Below, one piece after another: positions 38,536 to 47,055 of a DNA stretch of 64,000 nucleotides. The translations under genes and the position numbers were made by a program. This stretch comes from Rhodohalobacter sp. SW132 (GTDB lineage: Bacteria; Bacteroidota; Rhodothermia; Balneolales; Balneolaceae): the NCBI RefSeq assembly GCF_003390325.1, contig NZ_QUOK01000001.1, positions 62,001 through 126,000 on the forward strand. Reading direction: 5' to 3'. Numbering within the stretch: the first letter of the stretch is position 1; each line of letters begins with the position of its first letter. A model generated the notes under the pieces. It did not search any database. It saw only the letters and a program-made list of their open reading frames with translations, and was not told where the DNA came from.

Positions 38536-40689
38536 GTGGATAAGAGCAGCAGTAAAAAAAATATAAACCTGGACCGAACTGAAGTCATCGGGGCATATAT
38601 TTCTGGCCCTGACTATTTTTTGAACTACGAACTCAGCTGGCTTCAGTTCAACTGGCGGGTGTTAGCCCAGGCGGAGGATCCCTCCATTCCGCTGCTCGAA
38701 AGAATAAAATTTATCGGCATTGTATGCTCCAATCTCGATGAGTTTTTCCAAAAACGGGTTGGAGGCTTAAAACGTCAGCTGCATGCGGGAGTTACCCGGC
38801 TTTCAGTTGACGGCCGGACGCCCGAAAAGCAGCTTCGTGAAGTTCGCAAAGAAGTTCTGAAGATGATCCACGCCTATCGAACCTGTTATTTCGAAACACT
38901 GCTCCCGCAGCTCGAAAAAGAGGGTGTTCAGATCGTGAGATACAGCAAGCTGAGTAAAGAATTAAAACGTAAAGCGGAAGAGTTTTTTGAGTCTCAGCTC
39001 TACCCCATTATCACCCCGCTCGCCGTGGATGAAGCACATCCTTTTCCCTTTATTTCTAATAAAAGCCGGTCTTTGGCTATTAAACTGCAGAATCCACAAA
39101 CAGGTGATCATCATTTTGCAAGGATTAAAATTCCGTCCAATCGTCCGCGATGGATCACTCTAAAAAAAGGAAAAGGCATCCGGATTCTTGTCTCTATCAG
39201 CGATATCATCACAGAAAAAATCGATCGTTTCTTTTCGGGGATGAAGGTCGAATCGGTGCATCTTTTTCGCGTCACACGAAATGCGGATGTAGAACGGCAG
39301 GATGAAGAGGCAGATGATCTGCTGGAGATGATTGAGGATGAACTTCGGGAGCGGCGGTTTGCGGAAATTGTTCGCCTTGAAATTGACAGCCGAACACCTG
39401 CAGATGTGAAAGAATATCTAATGAAGAACCTGAAAATCAAAAAGAAAGACATTTTTGAGATGGATGGCCCAATCGGCCTGGCCGACTGCACCCAGCTCTA
39501 CGATTTTGACGGGCTGGATCACCTGAAATACGAAAAGTGGGTTCCGGCACTGCATTCCGTTTTTCGCCATAATACTGATGAGGAGCTTCCCGACATTTTT
39601 GATACGATCCGAAAGGGTGATTTTATAGTTCATCATCCCTATCACAGTTTTGAGCTAACAACTCAGCGGTTTATCGAGGAAGCAGCAAAAGACCCCGGTG
39701 TGCTCGCGATCAAGCAAACCTTATACCGCACCTCAAGTGATTCGCCATTGATGCATTCGCTTATAAAGGCTGCGGATGATGGTAAACAGGTTGCGGTGCT
39801 CGTTGAGCTGAAAGCTCGGTTTGATGAACAGAGGAACATCACCTGGGCACAGAAACTTGAAAAAGCAGGCGTTCATGTATCCTATGGAATATCAGGGCTG
39901 AAAATTCATTCAAAAATGACAATGGTCGTCCGCGAAGAGCGTGGAGAACTGGTTCGATACGTGCATATCGGCACAGGGAATTATCATCCACATACTGCGC
40001 AGCTTTATGAAGACCTGGGTTATTTCACCTGTGATACTGAAATAGCAGGGGATGTCACCGATGTTTTTAATCTGCTCACCGGGTACGCGCCGGATCAAAC
40101 CTATAAAAAACTGCTGGTGGCCCCGCGTCATATGCGCGGTTCAATTATTAAAATGATTGATGGAGAAATTGAAGCAGCTGAAAATGGAAATGGCGGAAAA
40201 ATAATTGCGAAGATGAATAGTCTTGAAGATCCTCTGACAATCGAGAAATTGTACCAAGCGTCTCAGGCTGGAGTTGAAATAGACCTGATTGTCCGGGGAG
40301 TGTGCCGTCTGATCCCCGGGAAAAAGGGGCTGAGTGAAACGATACGCGTCCATTCCATTATCGGACGGTTCCTGGAACATTCAAGGTGTTTTTACTTCAA
40401 AAACGCTAAAAAGCATCGATACTGGATTGGGTCTGCAGATTGGATGCACCGAAATCTTGATGCACGGGTAGAGGTGTTAACCCCCATTCAGGACAAGGGG
40501 TTGAACTTGTACTTGAAATTTCTCTTGCAGCTCTATTTACGGGACAATCAACTCAGATGGATGATGCAGTCTGACGGATCTTACAAGCGGATTCAAATAA
40601 ATAAAGATGAAAAAGCCATTTCCGTCCATGAACAATTAATGGATCACATTAAAAACAACAACAATCCAATACCAAAGTCGATGGACTAA
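38536..40689 (+). CDS. ppk1: Polyphosphate kinase 1
   Basis: 717 residues. N-terminal ELSWLQFNWRVLAQAED and CSNLDEFFQKRVGGL, typical PPK1 head; the catalytic half carries the autophosphorylated His458 in GLKIHSKMTMV, RYVHIGTGNYHPHTAQLYEDLGYFT, and the second His in FLEHSRCFYF. Reversibly polymerises ATP gamma-phosphate into polyphosphate at the membrane. The start is a GTG (38536); no ATG is available in frame before the conserved head. Divergent from ruvB with a 158-bp gap. Confidence 0.96.
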   Translation: MDKSSSKKNINLDRTEVIGAYISGPDYFLNYELSWLQFNWRVLAQAEDPSIPLLERIKFIGIVCSNLDEFFQKRVGGLKRQLHAGVTRLSVDGRTPEKQLREVRKEVLKMIHAYRTCYFETLLPQLEKEGVQIVRYSKLSKELKRKAEEFFESQLYPIITPLAVDEAHPFPFISNKSRSLAIKLQNPQTGDHHFARIKIPSNRPRWITLKKGKGIRILVSISDIITEKIDRFFSGMKVESVHLFRVTRNADVERQDEEADDLLEMIEDELRERRFAEIVRLEIDSRTPADVKEYLMKNLKIKKKDIFEMDGPIGLADCTQLYDFDGLDHLKYEKWVPALHSVFRHNTDEELPDIFDTIRKGDFIVHHPYHSFELTTQRFIEEAAKDPGVLAIKQTLYRTSSDSPLMHSLIKAADDGKQVAVLVELKARFDEQRNITWAQKLEKAGVHVSYGISGLKIHSKMTMVVREERGELVRYVHIGTGNYHPHTAQLYEDLGYFTCDTEIAGDVTDVFNLLTGYAPDQTYKKLLVAPRHMRGSIIKMIDGEIEAAENGNGGKIIAKMNSLEDPLTIEKLYQASQAGVEIDLIVRGVCRLIPGKKGLSETIRVHSIIGRFLEHSRCFYFKNAKKHRYWIGSADWMHRNLDARVEVLTPIQDKGLNLYLKFLLQLYLRDNQLRWMMQSDGSYKRIQINKDEKAISVHEQLMDHIKNNNNPIPKSMD

Positions 40690-40774
40690 TTGTTCAATTC
40701 AGATTTTTCGTAATCTATTGATTTATACTAACCTGAACTCGATTCTTAAAATACAACCATAAAAGTCCACCTTA

Positions 40775-40980
40775 GAGAGGCTGTGAGAAAATTAATTTCA
40801 AAAGAAATTGCGCCAAAGTAAATAAAGATTTCTTGTACATTCTGCTCCCAGTCTTTCTGATCCACCCCCGCTCTATCGCGCCTAACGGGACTTGACAGGG
40901 AGGGGAGTTTCGAGATACATTCATGGCCTTAAAAAAGTTAAGTTGGCCTGAATTTGAGTCTTTAATTTCTCACAACCAAT
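40775..40980 (+). repeat. Repeat family B copy 2
   Basis: Starts GAGAGGCTGTGAGAAAATTA, has the core CCCAGTCTTTCTGATCCACC and CGCCTAACGGGACTTGACAGG shared with 56649-56880, and ends near AATTTCTCACAACC, an imperfect inverse of the start. Confidence 0.85.
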
Positions 40981-41112
40981 AGAAAAGGGCTCCTCTATTA
41001 TCCCGCGCCAGCTGGTGTTTTTCCAGTCCCGACTATCAGGGCGAGATTGAGATGTTATCCATCAGAATAGGGGAAAAGTCTATGGACACCCCTCTAATTC
41101 TCCCTTTTTTAG

Positions 41113-41441
41113 GGCAATGTCACTAACGTTGATGACTTTTTTCAAAGGGAACCAAATGAGCTGATATACTCAACAACTTTTTATCAACTTTTGAATAGTC
41201 CGGCCTTTGATTACTGAAGGAGGTGTTTGGTTTGCGGGGAGTGTATGCGATGTTTGTAAAAACTACCGGCCAAATCTAAGATTATTGTCACTAAGTGATA
41301 TGGACCTTTGTTTTTACATCGCAAAACGGACCGCAAATCCCGACTGAAGGAATCACCAGTCCGGCGGGTTTTGGGTACTTTTGACCGTTCAAAAGTACCA
41401 GGAAAAGAATTTTAAATTTGGATTATGTTAGTGTCATTACT
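41113..41441 (+). repeat. MITE-like repeat, family C copy 1
   Basis: About 329 bp with inverted ends GCAATGTCACTAAC / GTTAGTGTCATTAC. Internal landmarks shared with the copy at 61023: CGGCCTTTGATTACT, GGAGGTG, GATGTTTGTAAAAACTACCG, TGTCACTAAGTGATATGGAC, and the 11-bp hairpin GGTACTTTTGA/TCAAAAGTACC near 41375-41400. Confidence 0.9.
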
Positions 41442-41666
41442 TATTTGGGGAGACTTGATACAGAATAAATAAAATTGATTAATAATCGAACTAAGGGTAC
41501 TACCGAAAAATGTCTATTAGGTCCGCTGTGCAGTTTGCATAAGTAACATCTGTTACACAATACAATCACAAACCAAGACGAGTACGATTCAGATTATTAT
41601 TTCCTTTCGATCAAAATTGCTATTTTCAGATACAATCACGCAATTGGGATGTGAGAAAAAATACAG

Positions 41667-42248
41667 ATGACGAGTTATACATGTGATGCGACTGTTCTTT
41701 TTTGTGATATTCGCAACTTCACCACGCTCCTCGAAAATCAAAAACCGATAGAGGCAGTACGCTTTGCAAATGAAGTACTGGCTGTGCTTGGTAATGAAAT
41801 TGAGATAAATGGCGGAACGGTTGATCGGTTTACCGGTGATGGGTTTATGGCTCATTTCGGAATTAACGGAAAAGCAGACAACCATGCTGAATCGGCATGT
41901 AACGCTGCGATAGATTTAAGAAAACGGCTCACTGAAATCAATTCAGAACGATATCGAAATGATCAGCTTGTGGTTAATTCAGGGATAGGTTTGCACACCG
42001 GAGAAGTTGCCGTAGGGAACATAACCACTGGTAAAATCACGCAGCTTACCATTCTTGGTGATACCGTAAACACAGCGTCCCGTATTGAAGGGTTAACAAA
42101 ATTTTTCTCAGTTGATGTTCTTGTATCTGAATCGACACAGATGAGAATCAGCGATTTATTTAAATTCCAAAAAATGCCTTTGAAAAAGCTGAAAGGGAAA
42201 GAGAAAATTGTACAAACATATTGGCTATTACCAACAAATTCTAAATAA
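41667..42248 (+). CDS. Stand-alone class III nucleotide cyclase domain
   Basis: 193 residues consisting only of the cyclase catalytic domain. Metal ligands Asp14 (FCDIRNFT) and Asp58 (FTGDGFMAHFG); transition-state residues Asn135 and Arg139 in GDTVNTASRIEGL. Base-selecting positions are Arg54 (where adenylate cyclases have Lys, K-F-x-G-D) and Asp132. The Lys-to-Arg change leaves the product (cAMP, cGMP or a pyrimidine cyclic nucleotide) open. No sensor or membrane segment, so activity must be controlled in trans. A 103-codon gene follows 14 bases downstream. Confidence 0.9.
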   Translation: MTSYTCDATVLFCDIRNFTTLLENQKPIEAVRFANEVLAVLGNEIEINGGTVDRFTGDGFMAHFGINGKADNHAESACNAAIDLRKRLTEINSERYRNDQLVVNSGIGLHTGEVAVGNITTGKITQLTILGDTVNTASRIEGLTKFFSVDVLVSESTQMRISDLFKFQKMPLKKLKGKEKIVQTYWLLPTNSK

Positions 42249-42262
42249 ATAACTTTGATAAA

Positions 42263-42574
42263 ATGAATATCACCGTACAGGATGGCAGTCAGATCAGCGA
42301 TGAAGCGATAAAAGAGCTTCAAAAACATGCCGACATGATTGAATGTCAATGCCCTAATAAATTAATGGAAATCCTGGAGATGGTAAGAGATTTTCAAGAA
42401 TATACCAGAGAGTGCATCGAAAAATACCCTGATGATCGCGACACACATATCTGGCTGAAATCATCTGCCATCAATATCGATCAGCTGCTTTCGACTACTA
42501 TTATTCAGCTTGCCCGGTTTGAAGGTTTTATAGATGAAAACAATAAAATCGTGAATCGTGGTGAAGGGTATTAG
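42263..42574 (+). CDS. Cyclase-linked small helical protein with Cys pair, unknown function
   Basis: 103 residues, cytoplasmic, no membrane segment. Predicted mostly helical. Cys28 and Cys30 (IECQCPNKLMEIL) plus Cys51 (RECIEKYPDD) and His62 (DTHIWL) could bind metal. A second half LSTTIIQLARFEGFID looks like a helical closing unit. It starts 14 bases after the cyclase stop, so co-translation or complex formation with the cyclase is likely. I do not recognise a named family. Possible roles: regulator of the cyclase, metal or redox sensor, or effector. Confidence 0.75.
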   Translation: MNITVQDGSQISDEAIKELQKHADMIECQCPNKLMEILEMVRDFQEYTRECIEKYPDDRDTHIWLKSSAINIDQLLSTTIIQLARFEGFIDENNKIVNRGEGY

Positions 42575-42684
42575 TGCCCGGTTAATGAGATGACCTCATC
42601 CGCTGACTTCACGTCTTCGGATGAGTGGACAGGACTCACGTTATTTTGTCAGCTTATACGTTGGATAATGAAAAGGTTTGACAA

Positions 42685-42715
42685 TTCACCGGATCAAGCG
42701 AATTTATCCGGTGAA
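42685..42715. terminator. Bidirectional hairpin between convergent genes
   Basis: Perfect 10-bp stem TTCACCGGAT (42685-42694) / ATCCGGTGAA (42706-42715), 11-base loop. It sits between the end of the cyclase operon and the end of the anti-sigma gene, which converge. A second inverted pair CTCATCCG / CGGATGAG lies upstream near 42595-42625. T-runs are poor. Confidence 0.5.
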
Positions 42716-42784
42716 GATTCTCATCTTATATCTCCGTTTATATCTCCGTCGCTATATCAATGACAAAACACTATCCCGATTCAA

Positions 42785-43534
42785 TCAACCGGTTTGCAGC
42801 TTACGTAAAATCTCAGCTGCATCGGTGCTGAACGGGCTGTTCCCGGCCGATATTTGTTCCAGAATTTCGATTGCCGAATCAATATCCCCGGCTTTCAAAT
42901 AGGCGTTCGCCGTAAACCATTCTGAACGCTCGAGCAGATATGCCGGAGTTCCATCGAGGTTGAACAGAGTTTGGAAATTGTTACGCGAATGATTGTAATC
43001 ACCCGCATTATAGGCAAGAATTCCCAGGTTATAATTCACTCTAACCTTTTGTTGTTCGGTAAGTTCTCTTTCTGAAAGATTATTCAGTATTTCGTAACCG
43101 TCGGTAACATTACCATCCAGAGCATATGCAATTGCCCGGTTGATGTCTAAGTCAGTTGCTTCAGTGGCTGCATCCTGTTCGCGATAGATATCAGCTCCCA
43201 CCATTTCTGTGAGCTCAATTTCTGTGACAGCCAGAGAACTTGTTTCGGAAAATTGATAGTTAAAAAAGAACAAACCTGCTATCAGAAGAATTGCCGCTGC
43301 TGCGGTGTAATACCACGGTTTATAGCTCACCACCGGATTTTCAACTTTAGATTCGGCCTCGTCAAGCGAAAAACCTTTGTTTTGAAACAGATCGTACAGG
43401 TTTAGTTCTGTTTCATATTGTTTTAAGAGAGAGCTGTCTTTTAAAAACTCTACCCACAGCTGATCCTCTTCTTCGTCGGATAGTTCCCCTTTAATGTATC
43501 GGCTAATTAATATGCTGATCTCTTTTTCTGTCAT
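42785..43534 (-). CDS. Anti-sigma-like membrane protein with C-terminal TPR region
   Basis: 249 residues. Residues 1-60 (EKEISILISRYIKGELSDEEEDQLW) resemble the cytoplasmic anti-sigma domain of Bacteroidota anti-sigma factors. One membrane helix at about 75-93 (YTAAAAILLIAGLFFF). The periplasmic remainder is TPR-like (LNNLSERELTEQQKVRVNYNLGILAYNAGDYN; AEWFTANAYLKAGDIDSAIEILEQIS-type pattern). It lies downstream of an ECF sigma gene on the same strand and probably holds that factor at the membrane. The periplasmic TPR may read envelope state; this is inference. Confidence 0.82.
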   Translation of the reverse strand: MTEKEISILISRYIKGELSDEEEDQLWVEFLKDSSLLKQYETELNLYDLFQNKGFSLDEAESKVENPVVSYKPWYYTAAAAILLIAGLFFFNYQFSETSSLAVTEIELTEMVGADIYREQDAATEATDLDINRAIAYALDGNVTDGYEILNNLSERELTEQQKVRVNYNLGILAYNAGDYNHSRNNFQTLFNLDGTPAYLLERSEWFTANAYLKAGDIDSAIEILEQISAGNSPFSTDAAEILRKLQTG

Positions 43535-43623
43535 GTTATTACTGAGATTCCTGAGGTATGTGATAATCCATCTGTATGTATGGTCCGATTTTCCATAATC
43601 CCTTACACTATTTTTTTTAAAAA

Positions 43624-44163
43624 TCAGATTTTACTCTCTACACACTTTTTCAGTTTGTTTATGACCCTGTGTTTACGAATCCAGGCGTTGTTTACCGAGA
43701 TTTCAAAATATTCAGCAACATCTTCTGTTGAGGCATTAGGAAATGAGAACCAGTAACTAATAAATTCACGATATCCTTCCCGAAGTTCCTGGAGGCAAAT
43801 TTTCAGTATTTCCTGTTCCTCTTCATTCACCAGGGCCCATAACTGATTTGCATCACTGACAGGTTCACAGGTTATTATATCATGCTGTTCCGTTGATTTT
43901 TCCTGTTTCATTTTGAGATAGTTATGTTTACAGGTTTTCAGCATGTATGCGAGAAGGCCTTTTGGGTTCTCAATCTCATTCCCCCGTATTTTCAAGATAA
44001 TGTATTCATACATTTTTTGGATAGCATCATCCGCATCATCCGGTGATGCTCCAAACTTTCTGATAAGATATTTCTTTATGATAGGGGTAGCCTCGGTGCA
44101 TAATTTCGCTGTTGCTAAATTATCACCTTCTTTAATTGATGTTACCAAACCCGAATAATCCAT
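43624..44163 (-). CDS. ECF-type RNA polymerase sigma factor
   Basis: 179 residues with sigma-70 region 2 (SPDDADDAIQKMYEYIILKIRGNEIENPKGLLAYMLKTCKHNYLKM) and region 4 helix-turn-helix (STEDVAEYFEISVNNAWIRKHRVINKLKK). Directs transcription of an unknown regulon. Stop codon 89 bases before the anti-sigma start, same strand, so the pair forms a likely operon. Region 4 is more divergent than typical ECF factors, which is common in Bacteroidota. Confidence 0.88.
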   Translation of the reverse strand: MDYSGLVTSIKEGDNLATAKLCTEATPIIKKYLIRKFGASPDDADDAIQKMYEYIILKIRGNEIENPKGLLAYMLKTCKHNYLKMKQEKSTEQHDIITCEPVSDANQLWALVNEEEQEILKICLQELREGYREFISYWFSFPNASTEDVAEYFEISVNNAWIRKHRVINKLKKCVESKI

Positions 44164-44283
44164 ATTTGTAGTCCGTTTGAGCTCAAGTTTTAATTATAAA
44201 ACAGTCGTGCCTTCTTTCAAAAGAGAACGGTTGTTAATCTGAGCGTTTTACCGGATTGCTAATAAATGCATCTCTCAAGAGGA

Positions 44284-44997
44284 TTAAAGCAATCCTTTGT
44301 TTCTAAAACTAACAAAGCTGTCCCCGGCAATAATGATATGATCATCAACGGGAACGCCCATTTTTTTCCCAACATCAGCTATGCGCCTTGTCAGGTTTAC
44401 ATCTGCAGCTGACTCTCTCATCATCCCGGAAGGATGATTATGTGCCAGAATGATGCTATTTGCCTGATTGAGGATCGCCTGTCTCATCACCTCGGCAGGT
44501 TCAACTATCGTTGAATTTCTTCCTCCGGAACTGATCCGTCTGTACCCGGTCAGAATTTTAGAATTGTTCAAAAAACCAACATAAAACTGTTCGTGAGACA
44601 GATCTCTGAGCATCGGCATAAAGTAGGCTGCGGCATCTCTGGGTGAAGTAATTTTAACCTGTTCCCCGAGAGCAGCAGTTTCAATACGGCGGGACAATTC
44701 AAAAATCGCCTCCAGAGTTATCGCTTTTACTTTCGCTATACCGGGGATGACACGCACAGACTGCCAGTTCTGACGCGCCAGGTTCCGCAAGCCATTAAAA
44801 TGACTGATCAGTGCGTTGGACGTCTGAATTACGTTCATCTGCCGGCTGCCGGTTCGCAGCACAATCGCCAGCAACTCACTATCCGAGAGCGTATCGGCGC
44901 CATATTTTGCCAACTTCTCTCTCGGCTGCTCATCGGGATTCATCTCTTTCACACTGCGGTTCAGAAATTGATCCGTATCAAACTGTTCACAATCCAT
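44284..44997 (-). CDS. radC: RadC/JAB-domain protein
   Basis: 237 residues. N-terminal helix-hairpin-helix-like UPF0758 domain (EKLAKYGADTLSDSELLAIVLRTG, VIPGIAKVKAITLEAIFEL), then the JAMM metalloprotein domain with AHNHPSG and the following Ser and Asp (MRESAADVNL). Despite the historical name, a direct repair role is doubtful; the JAMM fold suggests a metal-dependent hydrolase. The ATG at 44997 matches the family start. Monocistronic. Confidence 0.93.
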   Translation of the reverse strand: MDCEQFDTDQFLNRSVKEMNPDEQPREKLAKYGADTLSDSELLAIVLRTGSRQMNVIQTSNALISHFNGLRNLARQNWQSVRVIPGIAKVKAITLEAIFELSRRIETAALGEQVKITSPRDAAAYFMPMLRDLSHEQFYVGFLNNSKILTGYRRISSGGRNSTIVEPAEVMRQAILNQANSIILAHNHPSGMMRESAADVNLTRRIADVGKKMGVPVDDHIIIAGDSFVSFRNKGLL

Positions 44998-45151
44998 TCT
45001 TGACTCATCTCTTTTCCGTTCTTGACTGATTCTTACCTGTAAGAGCCAAAAAACGACGATCCCTTACACAAAAGTCTAAAATTTCTATAAAACACGTTCG
45101 ACAATTTTGTGTAGATGAAATAAAAACAATTTTTTAGGGAAATATTAAATT

Positions 45152-46330
45152 TTATTCAGCTCCTCCCATCAGCGGTTCGTTGATGGCGCGGATGCTTGCA
45201 TTCGGAAGACCCTCGGGATAGGTCCTCTTACTCAGTTCGATGGCATCGATTACCAGTTTAAGGTGCATCTCTTTTGAATTCTGATAAAACGTTTGTGCAG
45301 CCCCGCTCAGTTTTGGTTTCCCGTGAAGCGGCTTATCGCTCACACAAAGAAGTGTGGCAAACGGAATTCTGTATCGATAGCCGTTTGTGGCCACGGTTGC
45401 CGATTCCATATCAATCGCTACGCTTCGGCTTACGTGAATCTGCTCCACAGTTCTGCGCTTCATAAATTCCCAGTTTCTGTTGGCAGTTGTGTAAACTGTT
45501 CCCAGCCTGTAGTTTCTTTTATGCTGATCGAGTTGCTCTTTCAGATATACATTCAGCAGGTGGTTGGGTGTGATGGGAATGTTTAGCGGAAGCGTGTCAT
45601 CCAGAACTCCGTCATCGCGCATAAAACCGGTGGCCAGAACAAAGTCGCCGATTTCCTGGTGGTTTCTCAATCCCCCGCAATGGCCAACCATTACCATTGC
45701 ATCGGGCCTCAGAACGGCCACATGATCGGATATGGTTTTTGCATTCGACGGGCCTACGCCAATATTCACAAGCGAAAATCCTTTATTTCCCGACATTTTG
45801 TGGTGGTAAGCGGGCATCTGAACGGTTCGGTCGGGTTCAATACAGCCGGGGAAAAGTTTTTTAAAAACCTCCACATGCATATCGTAATTTGTAAAGAGAA
45901 TATAGCGCTGAAAGTCGCTCGGATCCGTGCCGGTGTAGTGTTTCAGCCGGTCAAGTGAAATATCAATCCGCTCCGGGCTGAACAAAAACATTTTTTTCTG
46001 TGTGATATCCCATTCGTCCTCATCTGCATTATCAAAAATCGAGGGGTCATTTGGTTTCAGGCGGGGCCGGGAGGGGAAAATATTGATTTCGGCCCCTTTT
46101 TCGGCAAGTTTCTTTAGTTCCCGTTTCAAATACCATCGATATGCTCCCGGCATTGCAATCTCGCCGGTAATGATCGGGTTATGTTCAGACCATGATCTCT
46201 TGACGGTGAGCTTGGGATAATCTCCTTCCTCATAGATCTTTTCCATCATATCGCACGCTTTTTCAGTTAACTTGATGAGTTCTTCTTCGTTACTGAATGC
46301 ATCTTTCGTAAATTCAATTCTTTTTTTCAT
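45152..46330 (-). CDS. amn: AMP nucleosidase
   Basis: 392 residues. N-terminal AMP-nucleosidase domain (residues about 15-170; VKRSWSEHNPIITGEIAMPGAYRWYLKREL), C-terminal PNP/UDP-phosphorylase domain with MVMVGHCGGLRNHQEIGDFVLA and the ribose-binding IDMESATVATNGYRYRIPF plus CVSDKPLHG. Splits AMP to adenine and ribose 5-phosphate. Shorter than the E. coli enzyme (484). Its start codon is only 5-20 bases from the divergent NUDIX start, so the promoters must lie inside the opposite genes or be leaderless. Confidence 0.92.
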   Translation of the reverse strand: MKKRIEFTKDAFSNEEELIKLTEKACDMMEKIYEEGDYPKLTVKRSWSEHNPIITGEIAMPGAYRWYLKRELKKLAEKGAEINIFPSRPRLKPNDPSIFDNADEDEWDITQKKMFLFSPERIDISLDRLKHYTGTDPSDFQRYILFTNYDMHVEVFKKLFPGCIEPDRTVQMPAYHHKMSGNKGFSLVNIGVGPSNAKTISDHVAVLRPDAMVMVGHCGGLRNHQEIGDFVLATGFMRDDGVLDDTLPLNIPITPNHLLNVYLKEQLDQHKRNYRLGTVYTTANRNWEFMKRRTVEQIHVSRSVAIDMESATVATNGYRYRIPFATLLCVSDKPLHGKPKLSGAAQTFYQNSKEMHLKLVIDAIELSKRTYPEGLPNASIRAINEPLMGGAE

Positions 46331-46350
46331 GCTAAATGTTAAGTGCGATT

Positions 46351-46932
46351 ATGTTCCGATTTTCAAAGCCCCGGTGGGAGATCCTCAAAGATAAGAAAGT
46401 ATATGAAACTCCAATTTTTTCTCTCCATGAAAAAAAGGTGAAGCCAGAAGGAGATCAAAAACCGGCCGATTTTTACGTTCTTAACGCTCCGGAATGGATC
46501 AACGTGATTGCGCTGACACCCGATCGAAAGATTGTTCTGGTGGAGCAGTACCGCCACGGGGTCGACGAAACAACGCTCGAAATTCCGGGCGGCATGGTTG
46601 ATCCCGGTGAATCGCCGGAAGAGGCGGCCCGGCGTGAACTCCTGGAGGAGACCGGCTACAGCTCCGGGAACTGGAGTTACCTGGGGAAAACAAGCTCCAA
46701 TCCTGCGATCCTAACCAATTTCACTCATCTCTATCTTGCCGGCGAATGCGTGAAAACGGCCGAACAGCAGACCGATGGGCATGAAGATATAAAAATGCAT
46801 GTCATCCCACTTGAAGAATTCCTGGAGCACGTTGATCAGGGCGTTGTGCATCACTCTATTGTGCTTGCAGCAGTTGCGAAATACCTGCTGAAATTCCCCG
46901 GAAATTCAGGGGGTGGTGAATTAGAAAAGTAA
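46351..46932 (+). CDS. NUDIX hydrolase (ADP-ribose pyrophosphatase-like)
   Basis: 193 residues from the ATG at 46351; an in-frame ATG at 46336 is also possible. The Nudix box GMVDPGESPEEAARRELLEETGY is complete (G-x5-E-x7-R-E-x2-E-E-x-G). Upstream IVLVEQYRHGVDETTLEIPGG is typical of the ADP-ribose pyrophosphatase branch. Cleaves a nucleoside diphosphate linked to another moiety. Divergent from amn; both act on adenine nucleotide breakdown products, so a functional link is plausible. Confidence 0.92.
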   Translation: MFRFSKPRWEILKDKKVYETPIFSLHEKKVKPEGDQKPADFYVLNAPEWINVIALTPDRKIVLVEQYRHGVDETTLEIPGGMVDPGESPEEAARRELLEETGYSSGNWSYLGKTSSNPAILTNFTHLYLAGECVKTAEQQTDGHEDIKMHVIPLEEFLEHVDQGVVHHSIVLAAVAKYLLKFPGNSGGGELEK

Positions 46933-47055
46933 CAGTTGTTCTAAAATCCCGAGAATCATTATACTGTAAAGCTCATATCAGATCAAATCAGAACGAATTG
47001 TTCTTCGATTTGGGTTAAGAACATTCATCTTCAACATACTACAAACATCACAACC

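Larger units (their letters stand above)
40732..41496. mobile_element. Nested repeat cluster: family A copy 5 interrupted by B and C
   Basis: The left boundary CCTGAACTCGATTCTTAAAA (40732) and right boundary AATCGAACTAAGG (41484-41496) match the outer ends of family A copies. Between them lie a complete family B element (40775-40980) and a family C element (41113-41441). Remaining internal sequence (around 41024-41058) still resembles the A core (CCCGACTATCAGGGCGAGATT). The insertion order A first, then B and C, follows from this. It explains most of the 977-bp gap 40690-41666; no gene is seen there. Confidence 0.65.

Noticed and set aside
41667-42574. Pycsar-type phage defence
   Set aside because: The partner has no membrane helices, TIR domain or cyclic-nucleotide-binding fold that I can see, and no other defence genes are near. 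The cyclase substrate remains open.
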